From Desulfolutivibrio sulfoxidireducens (GTDB lineage Bacteria > Desulfobacterota > Desulfovibrionia > Desulfovibrionales > Desulfovibrionaceae), in contig NZ_CP045508.1 of NCBI RefSeq assembly GCF_013376475.1, positions 2,950,001 through 3,014,000 on the forward strand: 64,000 bases of DNA, given 5' to 3'. Shown here piece by piece: positions 16,999 through 26,590 of the stretch; position 1 is the stretch's first letter, and each line of letters begins with the position of its first letter. The position numbers and the translations under genes are program-made. The notes beneath the pieces are model-generated. The model saw only the letters and a list, made by a program, of their open reading frames with translations, did not search any database and was not told the DNA's origin.

Positions 16999-18081
16999 CT
17001 ATTGTTTCTCCGTGGCCTTGGTCAGGTGGGTGACGTTGCTTTTGGTGAAAAAGCCGTCGAACCCGTCGAAGCGTTTGATGTACTCCGTGACCAGGAAGGT
17101 CGTGGGGGACATGACGGTAAAAATCTGTTTGAGCCCTTCCTCGCGTGACCCCACCAGATCCGAGATGTAGCGCATGCCGTCGCCGCGCAGGCTTTCGACC
17201 ACGGCGTCGATGTCCTCGGTCGCAAAGGCCGTGTGGTGGGCGCGAAGCCCCCAGTTATGAATGAAGAGTTCCGTGGGGCCTGAGGTTTCCGGAGTGGTGA
17301 ACGGGGTGATGCCCGAGGTGAAGACCTGGGCGTAGTCGTCTTTGGAAAGCCGGGCCACGTTGGTGATGGAATTGAGGGATTGTACGTAGACCGCGAAATC
17401 GAAGTCGTAGTTGGTCAGGGACATGAATTCCAGGATGGCCGGGTCCCGGTCCTGGGCCTTGACCCGGGTGGCCACGTGATCGAGCCGGCCGATGTTGGCC
17501 AGATAGCGAGCGTCGGGTTTCGTCAGACCAAGGGGCAGGGATTTGCTTCCCGGCGGCGCGTAGACGCGGCCGGGGGTCTTCCACTTCACAAGCCCGATGG
17601 AATTGCCCGTGAAGGCCGAGGGCGCGGTCTGGATGAAATCGAAGGTGGGGGTCCGGATGACGTCCGGGGTCAGGAAGCGGACCCGGTTTTTTTTCTGGAT
17701 GGCCGCATAGCGATCCACGTCGGGACAGGCGAAGACGAAGGTTTCCAGGCGGGTGGCCAGCCGCTGTCCCACCTTGGCCCCGGCGTTATAGGGCAGAAAG
17801 GGGTTTTCTCCGGATTTTCGGCGGGTGACCAGGAAATCGGCGCTGCCCGGAAGGGACAGGACCGCCGCATCCAGGGCCAAAGTGGAAAAGGTCTCGGCCA
17901 GATCAAGCCCGGTGTGGCGCAGGAGTTCGGACACGGCGGCGGTGAACGATTCCGGCTCGGTATTGACCACCACGCAGCACAGGCCGCCCACCAGCCCGTC
18001 GAGCCCATCCCGGGAGCGTTTCTCACGGACCTTGTCCACATTTTCCAGAAGCGCCCGGTCGTCGTTATGGAAGGTGTCCAT
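16999..18081 (-). CDS. VOC-superfamily protein, 4-hydroxyphenylpyruvate dioxygenase-like
   Basis: A 360-residue cytoplasmic protein with two repeated VOC halves. The second half shows the likely metal-binding set: His of GRLDHVATRV, His of RAHHTAFATEDID and Glu of VTEYIKRFDGF, placed as in HPPD-type enzymes. Family members use Fe(II), a 2-oxo acid and O2, which is unexpected in an anaerobe, so the substrate and even catalysis are uncertain. The first half (GLCCVVVNTEPESF...) has lost obvious ligands, as usual. Strong ribosome site GGAGGG seven bases before the ATG. The gene stands between a repeat block and priA on the same strand, with 45 bases to priA's stop. Confidence 0.7.
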   Translation of the reverse strand: MDTFHNDDRALLENVDKVREKRSRDGLDGLVGGLCCVVVNTEPESFTAAVSELLRHTGLDLAETFSTLALDAAVLSLPGSADFLVTRRKSGENPFLPYNAGAKVGQRLATRLETFVFACPDVDRYAAIQKKNRVRFLTPDVIRTPTFDFIQTAPSAFTGNSIGLVKWKTPGRVYAPPGSKSLPLGLTKPDARYLANIGRLDHVATRVKAQDRDPAILEFMSLTNYDFDFAVYVQSLNSITNVARLSKDDYAQVFTSGITPFTTPETSGPTELFIHNWGLRAHHTAFATEDIDAVVESLRGDGMRYISDLVGSREEGLKQIFTVMSPTTFLVTEYIKRFDGFDGFFTKSNVTHLTKATEKQ

Positions 18082-18126
18082 GCCAGTCCCTCCTGTGGTT
18101 GGAATCGCCGTCCCGTCCCCTCCCTC

Positions 18127-20556
18127 TTAAAGCATATCCACCGGGTCCAGGTCCAGGGTCGCGCGCACCTCGCCGCCCCGGGGAACGACGGCCTGGACCG
18201 CGGCGAAAAGTCGGCGGATGGCGGGCCAGTCCGGAGCCTTGAGCAGACAATGAAAGCGCCGCCGACCGCCGATGAGCGGCAGGGAGGCCGGGGCCGGGCC
18301 AAGGACCCGAAGCTCCCGGCTGTCTTTTCCGGCGGCGGCCACCCCGGCGCGCAGCGCGCGGCCCAGTTCGGCCAGGACCCGAAAGCCCTCCTCGCAGTCC
18401 TTGGGAAAGCTCACCCGGACAAGTCCCAGCTTGGTGAACGGCGGGTAGAGCCACCGCTCCCGGCGGCGCATCTCCTCCTGGAAAAAACCCTGATAGTCGG
18501 CCCGGCGCACCAGTTCCCAGAAGGGATCGGCCGGATTTCGGGTCTGCACCAGCACCCGCCCGGGACGATCGCCGCGTCCGGCCCGGCCGGCCACCTGCAC
18601 CAGGAGTTGGAAGGTCCGTTCGGCGGCCCGGTAGTCGGGCAGGTTGCGGCCCATGTCCGCGTCGGCGGCGATGACCAGGGTCACCTTGGGAAAATGGTGT
18701 CCCTTGGAGAGCATCTGGGTTCCGGCCAGGACCTGGGACCGCCCGGCCGCGAAATCGGCCAGGATCTCCTCGGCCCGCCCGGGACGGGCCGCGCTGTCCC
18801 GGTCCAGGCGGGCCACCCGCGTTCCCGGGGGGAGAAGGCCGCCGAGTTCCTCCTCCAGGGACTCGGACCCGGCCCCCAGGGGCAGAAAGGAGGATCCGCC
18901 GCATGAGGCGCATGGGACCGGGAAATCCTCGGTCCGGCCGCAATAGTGGCACACCAGTTTCTGGCGGCCGCGATGAAAGGTGTAGGCCAGGTCGCAATCC
19001 GGACAGGCCAGGACCTTTTCGCAGTCCAGACAGAAAAGGACCGGGGCGTAGCCCCGGCGGTTGAGCAGGATGATGGCCTGTTCGCCTCGAATCACGGCCT
19101 CGCCCAGGGCCAGGGCGCTTTGCTCGGCCAGAACCGCCGCGCGCTCGAGCGACGTGTCCCCGTGCGGCCCGGTCCGCCGGGAAGGGGTTTTCACGCCCTT
19201 GCCCAGATCCACGATCTCGATGTCCGGCGGAACGCTTGCGCCAACCCGGCGGGTCAGGACCACAGCCGGGACCACCCCGCGCATGGCGGCGTGATAGGTC
19301 TTCACGTCCGGGGTGGCCGATCCCAGGACCAGAAGCGCCCCGGCCAGCCTGGCCCGGAAAAAGGCCACCTCCTTGGCCTGGTAGCCAAGCCGTTCCTCCT
19401 GCTTGAAGGAGGCGTCGTGCTCCTCGTCCAGGACGAAAAGCCCCGGGTTCGGGGCGGGCAGGAAAAGGGCCGAGCGTGTGCCCACGACCACGACGGGCTC
19501 GCGGGAAGCGGCGGCCCGGCGGAAGGCGGCCTCGCGGGCCGACGGCGACAGGGAGCCGTGATAAAGCGCCACCCCGACCCCGGGGAAGGCCTCCCGCACG
19601 GCCCGGTGCAGATGCCCGGCCAGGGCCACCTCCGGGGCCAGCAAAAAGGCCTGGCGTCCCTGGTTCAGGCACTCCCGGGCAAGCTCCAGATAGAGCCTGG
19701 TCTTGCCGCTGCCCGTGACCCCGTGCACCAGCCGGACCTGTCCGGTTCCGACGCAAAGGGCCTTTGAGAGTTCCCGCAGGGCCACGGTCTGCTCGTCGGT
19801 CAGGGGCGCCCCCAGGGCCTCTGGGGGACACGGGGCGATCTCGTCCGGGGGTGTTTCTTCGGGGTCGGTCGCGCTGGGGGCCGCGCCGATCTCCACCAGC
19901 CCCAGACTCCCCAGGGCGCGTATGGCCGGCCCCATGTCCCGGCCGAAATGTCCGGAAACGACCCCGAGGGGAACCTGGCCGCGTTCCAGGAGAAAATCCA
20001 GAAGGGCGAGGCGGGCCTTGGCCCCGGGCCGCACGGGCCAGGGCGGGTCCACCAGCAGGCGCAGCACCCGTTCGCGGGCGCGGCCAGGGCCCGCGGCCTC
20101 CCCGGCCAGCATGGCCCCCTCGGTCCAGGCCCCGGCCCAGAACGCGGCCTCGTCGCCGGCCATCTCCAAAAGGGACCGGGGCGTGGCCCGCAGGACGCGG
20201 CCTTGCCTGGGCGCGGAAAAAACCACCTTGGACTGGCGAAGGCCGGCGGGCAAAATCCGCCCCAGCACCTGTCCCGGCGAAGCCATTTGTCTGGAGGCCA
20301 GGTTGCGGATCATGTCCAGGTAGGCCGCGTCGAAAAGGGGCTCGCGCTCCAGGGGCCAGACCAGGGGTCGCGTCTGGACGCCTTCCGGGGGCGGTACGCC
20401 CGATTCCATGACCACCCCGGCCCGGATGGATTTCCCAAGAGGCACCAGGACCCGCAGCCCCGGCGGGAAAGCGCATCCGGCCAGATGGTCGGGAATCCCA
20501 TAGGTCAGGGTGGAAAAGGGAGCGCTTGAAAGCGCGACGTGGACGTGTCCGACCAT
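18127..20556 (-). CDS. priA: primosomal protein N' (replication restart helicase PriA)
   Basis: An 809-residue DNA helicase that reloads DnaB at stalled forks. Visible are the Walker A VTGSGKTRLY, the DEEH box VLDEEHDASFKQEE, and the eight-cysteine zinc region (CLDCEKVLACPDCD, CHYC, CASC). Helicase motifs V and VI (VLAGTQMLSKGHHFP, QVAGRAGRGDRPG) are also present. Length is a little above the E. coli protein (732). The frame remains open far upstream, but the start MVGHVHVALSS at 20556 fits the family N-terminus; the longer reading would overlap galU antisense-style sequence. The ribosome site is weak. galU lies just upstream on the same strand. Confidence 0.96.
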   Translation of the reverse strand: MVGHVHVALSSAPFSTLTYGIPDHLAGCAFPPGLRVLVPLGKSIRAGVVMESGVPPPEGVQTRPLVWPLEREPLFDAAYLDMIRNLASRQMASPGQVLGRILPAGLRQSKVVFSAPRQGRVLRATPRSLLEMAGDEAAFWAGAWTEGAMLAGEAAGPGRARERVLRLLVDPPWPVRPGAKARLALLDFLLERGQVPLGVVSGHFGRDMGPAIRALGSLGLVEIGAAPSATDPEETPPDEIAPCPPEALGAPLTDEQTVALRELSKALCVGTGQVRLVHGVTGSGKTRLYLELARECLNQGRQAFLLAPEVALAGHLHRAVREAFPGVGVALYHGSLSPSAREAAFRRAAASREPVVVVGTRSALFLPAPNPGLFVLDEEHDASFKQEERLGYQAKEVAFFRARLAGALLVLGSATPDVKTYHAAMRGVVPAVVLTRRVGASVPPDIEIVDLGKGVKTPSRRTGPHGDTSLERAAVLAEQSALALGEAVIRGEQAIILLNRRGYAPVLFCLDCEKVLACPDCDLAYTFHRGRQKLVCHYCGRTEDFPVPCASCGGSSFLPLGAGSESLEEELGGLLPPGTRVARLDRDSAARPGRAEEILADFAAGRSQVLAGTQMLSKGHHFPKVTLVIAADADMGRNLPDYRAAERTFQLLVQVAGRAGRGDRPGRVLVQTRNPADPFWELVRRADYQGFFQEEMRRRERWLYPPFTKLGLVRVSFPKDCEEGFRVLAELGRALRAGVAAAGKDSRELRVLGPAPASLPLIGGRRRFHCLLKAPDWPAIRRLFAAVQAVVPRGGEVRATLDLDPVDML

Positions 20557-20654
20557 GGCCAAGGCCCAAAAAAAACGCCCGGGGACGCAAGGTTCCCGGG
20601 CGGCAAGAGCTGTTTTTGGCCCGACGAGAAACCGGGCCGGGCCGCGGGCGCGAC

Positions 20655-21527
20655 TTACGCGGAAAACGGCAGAAGCTGGCGCAGCCGGGGCACCAGGGCC
20701 TCGCGCAACTCCTCGTCGTGCAGGGCGAAATAGATATTGGCCGTGAGGTATTCGGCCCAGTCCCCGGCGTCGAAGCGTTGGCCCTGGATCTTGACGGCCA
20801 GAAGCCGGTTGTTGCCGGCCAGCCCCTTGAGGGCGTCGGTGAGCTGAATCTCGCCGCCATGGCCGGGGGTGAGGTTCTCCAGATGGTAGAAGATGTCCGG
20901 GAACAGCACGTAGCGGCCCACGATGGCCATGCGCGAGGGGGCCTCGTTGACCTTGGGCTTCTCCACCAGGCTTCGCACCTTGAAAAGGCCCGGGGCGAAC
21001 TCCTCGCCGTCGATGATGCCGTAGCTCGACACCCGCTCCCTGGGCACCTCCATGACCCCGATGACCGGCATGTGCTCGGTCATGGCCACGGTCAGGAGCT
21101 GTTTGATGCCCGGCTCCATGCCAAACATGAGGTCGTCGCCGACCATGACCGCGAAGGGATCGTTCTTGACCACCTCCCGGGCGCACAGGACGGCATGGCC
21201 GAGGCCGAGCTGTTTTTTCTGGCGCACGGAGATGATGTTGACCATCTCGGCCACAGCCCGGACCTGGGCGAGCATCTCCAGCTTGCCCGTGCGCTGCAAC
21301 AGATCCTCCAGGGCCAGGTTGTAGTCGAAGTGGTCCTCGATGATGGTCTTGTTGCGGTTGGTGACGAACACCACATCGGTCAGTCCGGATACCTGGGCTT
21401 CTTCCACGACGTATTGAACCACGGGCTTGTTATAGACCGGGAGCATTTCCTTGGGGATGTTCTTGGTGGCCGGAAGGGATCGCGTTCCCCACCCGGCGAC
21501 CGGAATGACCACTTTCTTGATTTCCAT
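20655..21527 (-). CDS. galU: UTP-glucose-1-phosphate uridylyltransferase
   Basis: It makes UDP-glucose from UTP and glucose-1-phosphate in the cytoplasm, feeding LPS, capsule and other glycans. At 290 residues it has the normal length. The nucleotide-binding start VVIPVAGWGTRSLPATK, the KEMLPVYNKPVVQY loop, and the sugar-binding VEKPKVNEAPS and GEIQLTDAL are all present. The start at 21527 (MEIKKVV) has GGAGA nine bases before; an upstream ATG is less well placed. It follows glmM on the same strand after 212 bases, and together they supply sugar-nucleotide precursors. Confidence 0.96.
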   Translation of the reverse strand: MEIKKVVIPVAGWGTRSLPATKNIPKEMLPVYNKPVVQYVVEEAQVSGLTDVVFVTNRNKTIIEDHFDYNLALEDLLQRTGKLEMLAQVRAVAEMVNIISVRQKKQLGLGHAVLCAREVVKNDPFAVMVGDDLMFGMEPGIKQLLTVAMTEHMPVIGVMEVPRERVSSYGIIDGEEFAPGLFKVRSLVEKPKVNEAPSRMAIVGRYVLFPDIFYHLENLTPGHGGEIQLTDALKGLAGNNRLLAVKIQGQRFDAGDWAEYLTANIYFALHDEELREALVPRLRQLLPFSA

Positions 21528-21739
21528 GCTCGTCTCCTTCATAAGGATGGATCACGCGACCATGCTGTTCCCCTTTCAGTGGGCCGGACGTCCGGACCGG
21601 CCATGGGATGGCGGCATCCGCGAAGGCCGCGCCGCAAGACCACGCCGCAAGGGAGAAAACGGCCGGACTGCATGTATCAGATAAAGATTCTAAAGCCTTT
21701 AAAATAAACTGTCCAGAGGGAAAACTGAACCCCAGGCCC

Positions 21740-23091
21740 TCAGCGAAGGTGCTCCCGAAGGGTGTCGGCCAGGTGCGCGGTCAGCCGCTCCACAGCATTC
21801 CCATCCCGACCCTCGACCATCACCCGGGCCACGGACTCGGTTCCTGAATAGCGCAACAGCACCCGTCCCGTGCCCCGCAGGACCGCCTCGGCCTCGGCCA
21901 CGGCGGCCTGGACCGCCGCCACATCGGAAAAGGGGATTTTGCGTTCCACGTGCACGTTGACCAGGCGTTGCGGATAGGGCGTCAAAAGGCCCGACAGTTC
22001 CGAAAGGGGCTTGCCGGTCTGAAGCATGATGCGCAAAAGTTGCAGGGCGGCCAGGGTGCCGTCGCCGGTGGTGCCGTGGCGCATGAACACCAGATGTCCG
22101 GACTGTTCGCCGCCGAGCACCGCGCCCTCGCCGCGCATGGCCTCGACCACGTAGCGATCACCCACCGGGGTGCGCACAAGCCGGCCCCCGGCCTCGTTCA
22201 TGAACACCTCAAGGGCCATGTTGCTCATGACCGTGGCCACCAGGGTGCCCCGTTGCAACTCGCCGCGACTCATGAGATCCTTGGCGCAGATGGCCATGAT
22301 CTGGTCGCCGTCGAGGATATTGCCCTTTTCGTCGACCACGATGACCCGGTCCGCGTCGCCATCCAGGGCGATGCCGATGTCCGCGCCCGTCTCTTTGACC
22401 TTGGCCGCCGCGACCTCGGGATACAACGACCCCACCTTGCGGTTGATGTTCATGCCGTCGGGTTCGGTCCCGATCTTGAACACCTTGGCCCCAAGCTCCT
22501 CGAAGATGGGGGGGGCGACCCGGAAGGCCGCGCCGTTGGCGCAATCAAGCACGATTTTCAAGCCGTCGAAGGTCACGTCCTGGGGAATGGTGTTTTTCAG
22601 ATAGACGTTGTAGCGGCCGGGGCTGTCCTGGATCTTTACGGCCCGGCCCACGGTCTCGGGGGGGGGAAGTCCCAATCGGTGTCCGGGTCAAGGACCCGTT
22701 TGGCGATCTGGGCCTCCACGGCGTCGGGCAGCTTGAAGCCCTGACTGTCGAAGAACTTGATGCCGTTGTCCATGTAGGGGTTGTGCGAGGCGGAGATGAC
22801 CACCCCCACGTCGGCGCGCATGCTGCGGGTGAGAAAGGAGATGGCCGGGGTGGGCATGGGACCGACCAGAAAGACGTCCATGCCCGAGGCGCAAAACCCC
22901 GAACTCAAGGCATATTCGAAGATATAGCCGGACAGCCGGGTATCCTTGCCGATGACCACCCGGTGCCGCTTCGTGCCGTTGCGGAACTGCCGCCCGGCGG
23001 CAAGTCCCAGGCGCAACGTCACCTCCGGGGTCATGGGATAGATATTCACCTGGCCGCGAAGGCCATCCGTTCCAAAGAGCTTTTTTGTCAT
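21740..23091 (-). pseudogene. glmM: phosphoglucosamine mutase, frameshifted at a C9 run
   Basis: It should interconvert glucosamine-6-phosphate and glucosamine-1-phosphate on the way to UDP-GlcNAc. The first part (from [13 protein letters not shown] at 23091) carries the catalytic serine loop [13 protein letters not shown]. The second part carries the metal loop ALDGDADRV, the sugar-binding GEQSGH and the phosphate-binding RYSGTES. The two parts are in different frames. The break lies at nine C on the coding strand (22658-22666), between DWDFPPP and ETVGRAVK; ten C would restore one 450-residue protein. Because GlmM is essential in most bacteria and no second copy is visible here, a sequencing error or slippage is likelier than true loss. 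Everything else in the gene looks intact. Confidence 0.9.
22658..22666 (-). other. homopolymer tract (C9) at the glmM frameshift
   Basis: Nine consecutive C on the coding strand encode the Pro-Pro-Pro stretch where the two halves of glmM go out of frame. Such tracts are prone both to sequencing miscalls and to replication slippage. Confidence 0.85.
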
Positions 23092-23242
23092 GAGCGGCCT
23101 TTTATCATATCCATGGTCTTGAAATACTGTTTCTTTTTTAAAAAGTGCGCCACCCTCTTCCGCAGAGTACGCATACCATCCGCACCCGCCGCTGTCCAAT
23201 GCCGCCAAACGCGGCGGGCAATCCCAGCCATGCAAGATTCGT

Positions 23243-24439
23243 TCATCGTCCGCCCACGGGGATGGTCAGGACCGGCAGGGAGGCCTTCACGTCCCCGCCC
23301 TCCATGGCCAGAAGGGTCATGAGGAAGGCGAAGGCGCTTTTCGAGGCCATGTCGTTTTGGGCGATGTAAAACCACTTGCCCTCGTAATAGGTGGCCACAT
23401 AGGCCTGGGACGGCCTGGAGCCGGAGGACAGCACGGTGATGCCCGACCGTTTGAGGGGAACGAAATGCGCGGACGGGGCGTCGGTCAGTCCGGCCGTGAC
23501 GTCCCCTTCAGGGGCCTGGACGCCCTCGGCCAGATATTCCAGGACCTCCATGGTGTTGCGCAGATCGAGGGTGAGGTTGACGGCGTCGGCCTCCCGGGTC
23601 TGCTCGCTCAAGAAGTTCATGGCCCGCATGAGCCGGGCCTGGGCCACCACGCGCCCGTCCGGGGCCGTCAGGCGCGGCATGGGGATGCCGAAGAGGTCGT
23701 CGAGGCGGCCGGCCTCGGCGGCGTCGGCAAAGCGCATCTGCACCAGCAGCGACTCGGATTTTCCCGACTCCGCGCCCGTGTACTGCATTTGCAGATCCCC
23801 CCGCTTTTGCAACTCCGTCAGGGCCTCGCCCAGGGCGTGGAAGCGTTCGCGGGCGGCCTTGGCCTCGGGGGTGTCCTGATCCGGCGGGGGATTGCGCAAC
23901 GTGCCGAGCTGACGGACCAGGACGTCCAGGAGCATATCCATGTCCGCCCCGGCCCGGAACAGGAAAAAGAGCCGGCCGGGGTCGATCTCGCTCAAAAGCT
24001 GGGTGACGTATTTCTCGCCCTGAAGAGGGGTATAGGTGATGGTGGGGCTTTCGTAATACTGGAATTCCAGGTTGGGCTTGACCACCGAAAGGGGGTATCC
24101 GGACAGGGAATCGGCATAGCCCGTGATCTGTCCGGTTTTTTCGGAGATGGTGTAGGGCACGGTGGAACGCACGGGGCCGTCGTTGATGTCGGCGGACACC
24201 CCGGTGGTCACCTGGTAGTTGAAGGAGGAGGAGACGGAGCCCACGCTCATGAAAAAGGGCGGCTCCAGGTAGCGGATGCGCACCAGGTTGAGCAGAAGCT
24301 CCTCCTTGTCGCTTTGCTGGATGCCGATGTTGTAGGCGGTGCGGTTGCCCTTCATGGCCGTGGGGCCCATGGTTCCGCATCCGGTCAGGAAAAGGGCCAC
24401 GACCGCCAGGGCCGAGGCCGCGCATGCAACGCCACGCAT
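23243..24439 (-). CDS. lipoprotein of unknown function
   Basis: A 398-residue protein with a lipoprotein signal: hydrophobic ALAVVALFL then the lipobox LTGC, so it is anchored to a membrane in the envelope. The mature part begins [16 protein letters not shown]. It contains a conserved-looking [21 protein letters not shown], a helical middle, and a beta-rich C-terminus. I do not recognise the family. The ribosome site GGGAGG lies five bases before the ATG. It follows the VanZ-like gene on the same strand with a strong hairpin between, and precedes glmM by about 150 bases, so it is probably its own transcript. Confidence 0.85.
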   Translation of the reverse strand: MRGVACAASALAVVALFLTGCGTMGPTAMKGNRTAYNIGIQQSDKEELLLNLVRIRYLEPPFFMSVGSVSSSFNYQVTTGVSADINDGPVRSTVPYTISEKTGQITGYADSLSGYPLSVVKPNLEFQYYESPTITYTPLQGEKYVTQLLSEIDPGRLFFLFRAGADMDMLLDVLVRQLGTLRNPPPDQDTPEAKAARERFHALGEALTELQKRGDLQMQYTGAESGKSESLLVQMRFADAAEAGRLDDLFGIPMPRLTAPDGRVVAQARLMRAMNFLSEQTREADAVNLTLDLRNTMEVLEYLAEGVQAPEGDVTAGLTDAPSAHFVPLKRSGITVLSSGSRPSQAYVATYYEGKWFYIAQNDMASKSAFAFLMTLLAMEGGDVKASLPVLTIPVGGR

Positions 24440-24526
24440 GGGTCCTCCCGGGGAATGGTCCGCCCTGCCGACGAGGCGACGGCCCCCGGGATCGGTTTAC
24501 CCCGTTCGCCGGGCGGCTTCAATAGA

Positions 24527-24563
24527 AACGGCCCCGGCGGGAGACGAACCCGCCGGGGCCGTT
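24527..24563 (-). terminator. strong hairpin after the VanZ-like gene
   Basis: A perfect 15-bp GC-rich stem (24527-24541 with 24549-24563) and seven-base loop lie between the VanZ-like gene and the lipoprotein gene. There is no long T-run, so it may act with Rho or as an mRNA 3'-end stabiliser. Confidence 0.6.
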
Positions 24564-24615
24564 GCGACTCCATGGGAAATCCTGTGGTGTTTTTGACGAT
24601 CCGCCCCGACCGGCC

Positions 24616-25032
24616 TCAAAAGACCACCCGTCGAAAAAAGGGCGAAAACCGGCGCCGCACCACCCGTCCGGCCAGGATGCCCAGGAGCACCCCGGCGGTG
24701 TTGGCGACCATGTCCCACACGGAGGCCATGCGTCCCGGCACGTGGCCCTGGGCGTATTCCAGGCCGCACCCGAAAAGGATCATGGACAGGGAGACGGCCA
24801 GCCCGATCCTTTTCCGGGCGAACCCGAAACACGGCCAAAAGGCCAGCCAGGCGTATCCGACCAGGTGATAGACCTTGTCCACGCCGGGGAAGTCCCCGGG
24901 CATGTCCACATTTGGCAGAAGCGACATCCAGGCCACGGCCGCGGCCGACACCGCCCAGACCACGAGCGCCGCCATGCCAAGCGCCCCTGCCCACCCGTTA
25001 CGACGCGAAAAAAACGTCCACTGTCCGTTCAT
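24616..25032 (-). CDS. VanZ-like family membrane protein
   Basis: A 138-residue inner-membrane protein with about four hydrophobic helices. It shows the VanZ-type pattern: DKVYHLVGYAWLAF after the first loop, then GCGLEYAQGHVPGR and ASVWDMVANTAGVLLG. VanZ itself affects teicoplanin resistance in Gram-positives, but the role in Gram-negatives is unknown. It is downstream of htpX on the same strand, separated by a repeat hairpin, so likely independent. Confidence 0.85.
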   Translation of the reverse strand: MNGQWTFFSRRNGWAGALGMAALVVWAVSAAAVAWMSLLPNVDMPGDFPGVDKVYHLVGYAWLAFWPCFGFARKRIGLAVSLSMILFGCGLEYAQGHVPGRMASVWDMVANTAGVLLGILAGRVVRRRFSPFFRRVVF

Positions 25033-25120
25033 CCTGTCCTTTTTCTCTTCACCCGCCGTCGGCGAAGCCAGTCACTGTCGCGTCGGCAACGCCGTCGGCG
25101 AAGCCGGTCAAAGTTTTCGA

Positions 25121-25177
25121 AGGGGGGTCCAGGGGGGAAACCTTTTTCAAAAGGTTTCCCCCCTGGCCGCCGGCGGC
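25121..25177 (-). repeat. palindromic repeat/terminator between htpX and the VanZ-like gene
   Basis: The reversed copy of the repeat at 9.7 kb, reading GCCGCCGGCGGCC on the minus strand. The stem 25129-25166 is almost perfect. Compared with the other copies both arms have changed together (AAACC pairing with GGTTT instead of AAACT with AGTTT), showing the pairing is maintained. Confidence 0.75.
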
Positions 25178-25185
25178 ATCATCTC

Positions 25186-26037
25186 TTATCGCCCGGCCAT
25201 CTCGCGCAGGCGGCGGATGCGTTCGGCCGTGGGGGGGTGGGTGCTGAACCAGTTGGCGGCCGTTCCGGCTGAGAACGGGCTGATGATGAACATGTTTTCC
25301 GTGGCCGGATTGGCCCCCCGCATGGGTATCTCTTTGGCGTAGCCTTCGATCTTTCCCAGGGCCGAGGCCAGGGCCAGGGGCTGTCCGGAGATTTTCGCGC
25401 CTGTGGCGTCGGCCAGAAACTCCCGGGAGCGGGAGATGGCCATCTGGATGAGCATGGCCGCGATGGGGGCCAGGATGGCCAGGGCGATGGCCGCCAGGGG
25501 GTTGCTTCCGCCCTCCTCGTCGCTGCGGCCGCCGCCGAAGATGGCCGCCCATTGCAGCATATTGGCCAGCATCATGACCACCCCGCCGAGCACGGCGGCC
25601 ACGGTCTGGACCAGGATGTCCCGATTTTTGACGTGGCCGAGTTCGTGGGCCAGGACGCCGCGCAATTCCTCGGGGGAGAGAAGGCGCATGATGCCCTGGG
25701 TCACGGCCACCACGCCGTGTTCGGGATTTCTGCCCGTGGCGAAGGCGTTGGGGGCCTCCTGGGGGATCAGGTAGATTTTGGGTTTGGGGATGCCGGCATT
25801 TCGGGCCAGTTCCCCGACCATGTCGTGCAGGCCCGGGGCGTCGTGGGGGGCCAGTTCCCTGGCCCGGTACATGGCCAGCACGATCCTGTCCGAAAACCAG
25901 TAGCTGCCCACGTTCATGATCAGGGCGAAGGCGAAGGCCACATAGAGGCCGGACCTGCCGCCCATGGCCTGTCCGATGAAAAGCACCAGGGCCGTCAGAA
26001 GGCCCAGAAGAAGCGCGGTCTTGAATTGACTGGTCAT
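25186..26037 (-). CDS. htpX: membrane zinc metalloprotease HtpX
   Basis: An M48 peptidase of the inner membrane that degrades misfolded membrane proteins. At 283 residues it has the normal length. Two N-terminal membrane helices (KTALLLGLLTALVLFIG and AFAFALIMNVGSYWF) are followed by the zinc motif HELGH in GVLAHELGHVKNRD, two more helices, and the third ligand Glu in SREFLADATGA. The start at 26037 (MTSQFK) is chosen with AAGGA five bases before; an ATG two codons upstream overlaps that site. Heat-shock control is usual for this gene, but no sigma-32 box was identified here. Confidence 0.95.
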   Translation of the reverse strand: MTSQFKTALLLGLLTALVLFIGQAMGGRSGLYVAFAFALIMNVGSYWFSDRIVLAMYRARELAPHDAPGLHDMVGELARNAGIPKPKIYLIPQEAPNAFATGRNPEHGVVAVTQGIMRLLSPEELRGVLAHELGHVKNRDILVQTVAAVLGGVVMMLANMLQWAAIFGGGRSDEEGGSNPLAAIALAILAPIAAMLIQMAISRSREFLADATGAKISGQPLALASALGKIEGYAKEIPMRGANPATENMFIISPFSAGTAANWFSTHPPTAERIRRLREMAGR

Positions 26038-26043
26038 AGGCAT

Positions 26044-26590
26044 CCTTGGGTCGCGGCGTCGATACAGACGCAAGACCTCGCCCCGACCAGGCGGCCGGGA
26101 CGAGGTCCGGTTCAAGACATATGGAACTCTGTTCAGTTCATCCGTTGACGAAACACCTGTTCTTCAGCCGTTTTCACGTCTGTATGCAGGGTTGCGTTTC
26201 CGAAGTTTCCCAGGGGACCTCGTGGACGGTTGCCGTGTCCTCGGCCGGATATCCGGCCCTACCCTCCCGCGTCGCGGGCACTCCCGCTTGGCCGCGCCGT
26301 TACCGATCTCGGCGCGCCTTGGGGCGACTCGATTCGCCGGTATGGGTTTGCGGATTCGTCGCGGCAGTCCTCCTTCGCATCCGCTTTGGCCGGAAGGATA
26401 TCTTCCGGCGCATGCGTTTATCATAAGACTCTCGTGAAAGATGTAAAGGACCCGGCCACATTTTTCCCCGCCAGCGGCTCCCGGACATATCCGCGCCGTG
26501 CGATCACGCCAAGGAAAGGACATCCGCCCCCGGCGTGGACAATTCCGGCCATGTCTTGCTACCGTGGTGACAGGCAACAAAGGAGTTCCC
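26044..26590. other. intergenic stretch of about 550 bases, no gene recognised
   Basis: It lies between the divergent htpX and double-receiver genes and must hold both promoters. Open frames exist on both strands but have odd composition and no ribosome sites, so none is called. Short palindromes such as GGCCGGATATCCGGCC are present but no clear regulator site was found. Confidence 0.5.
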
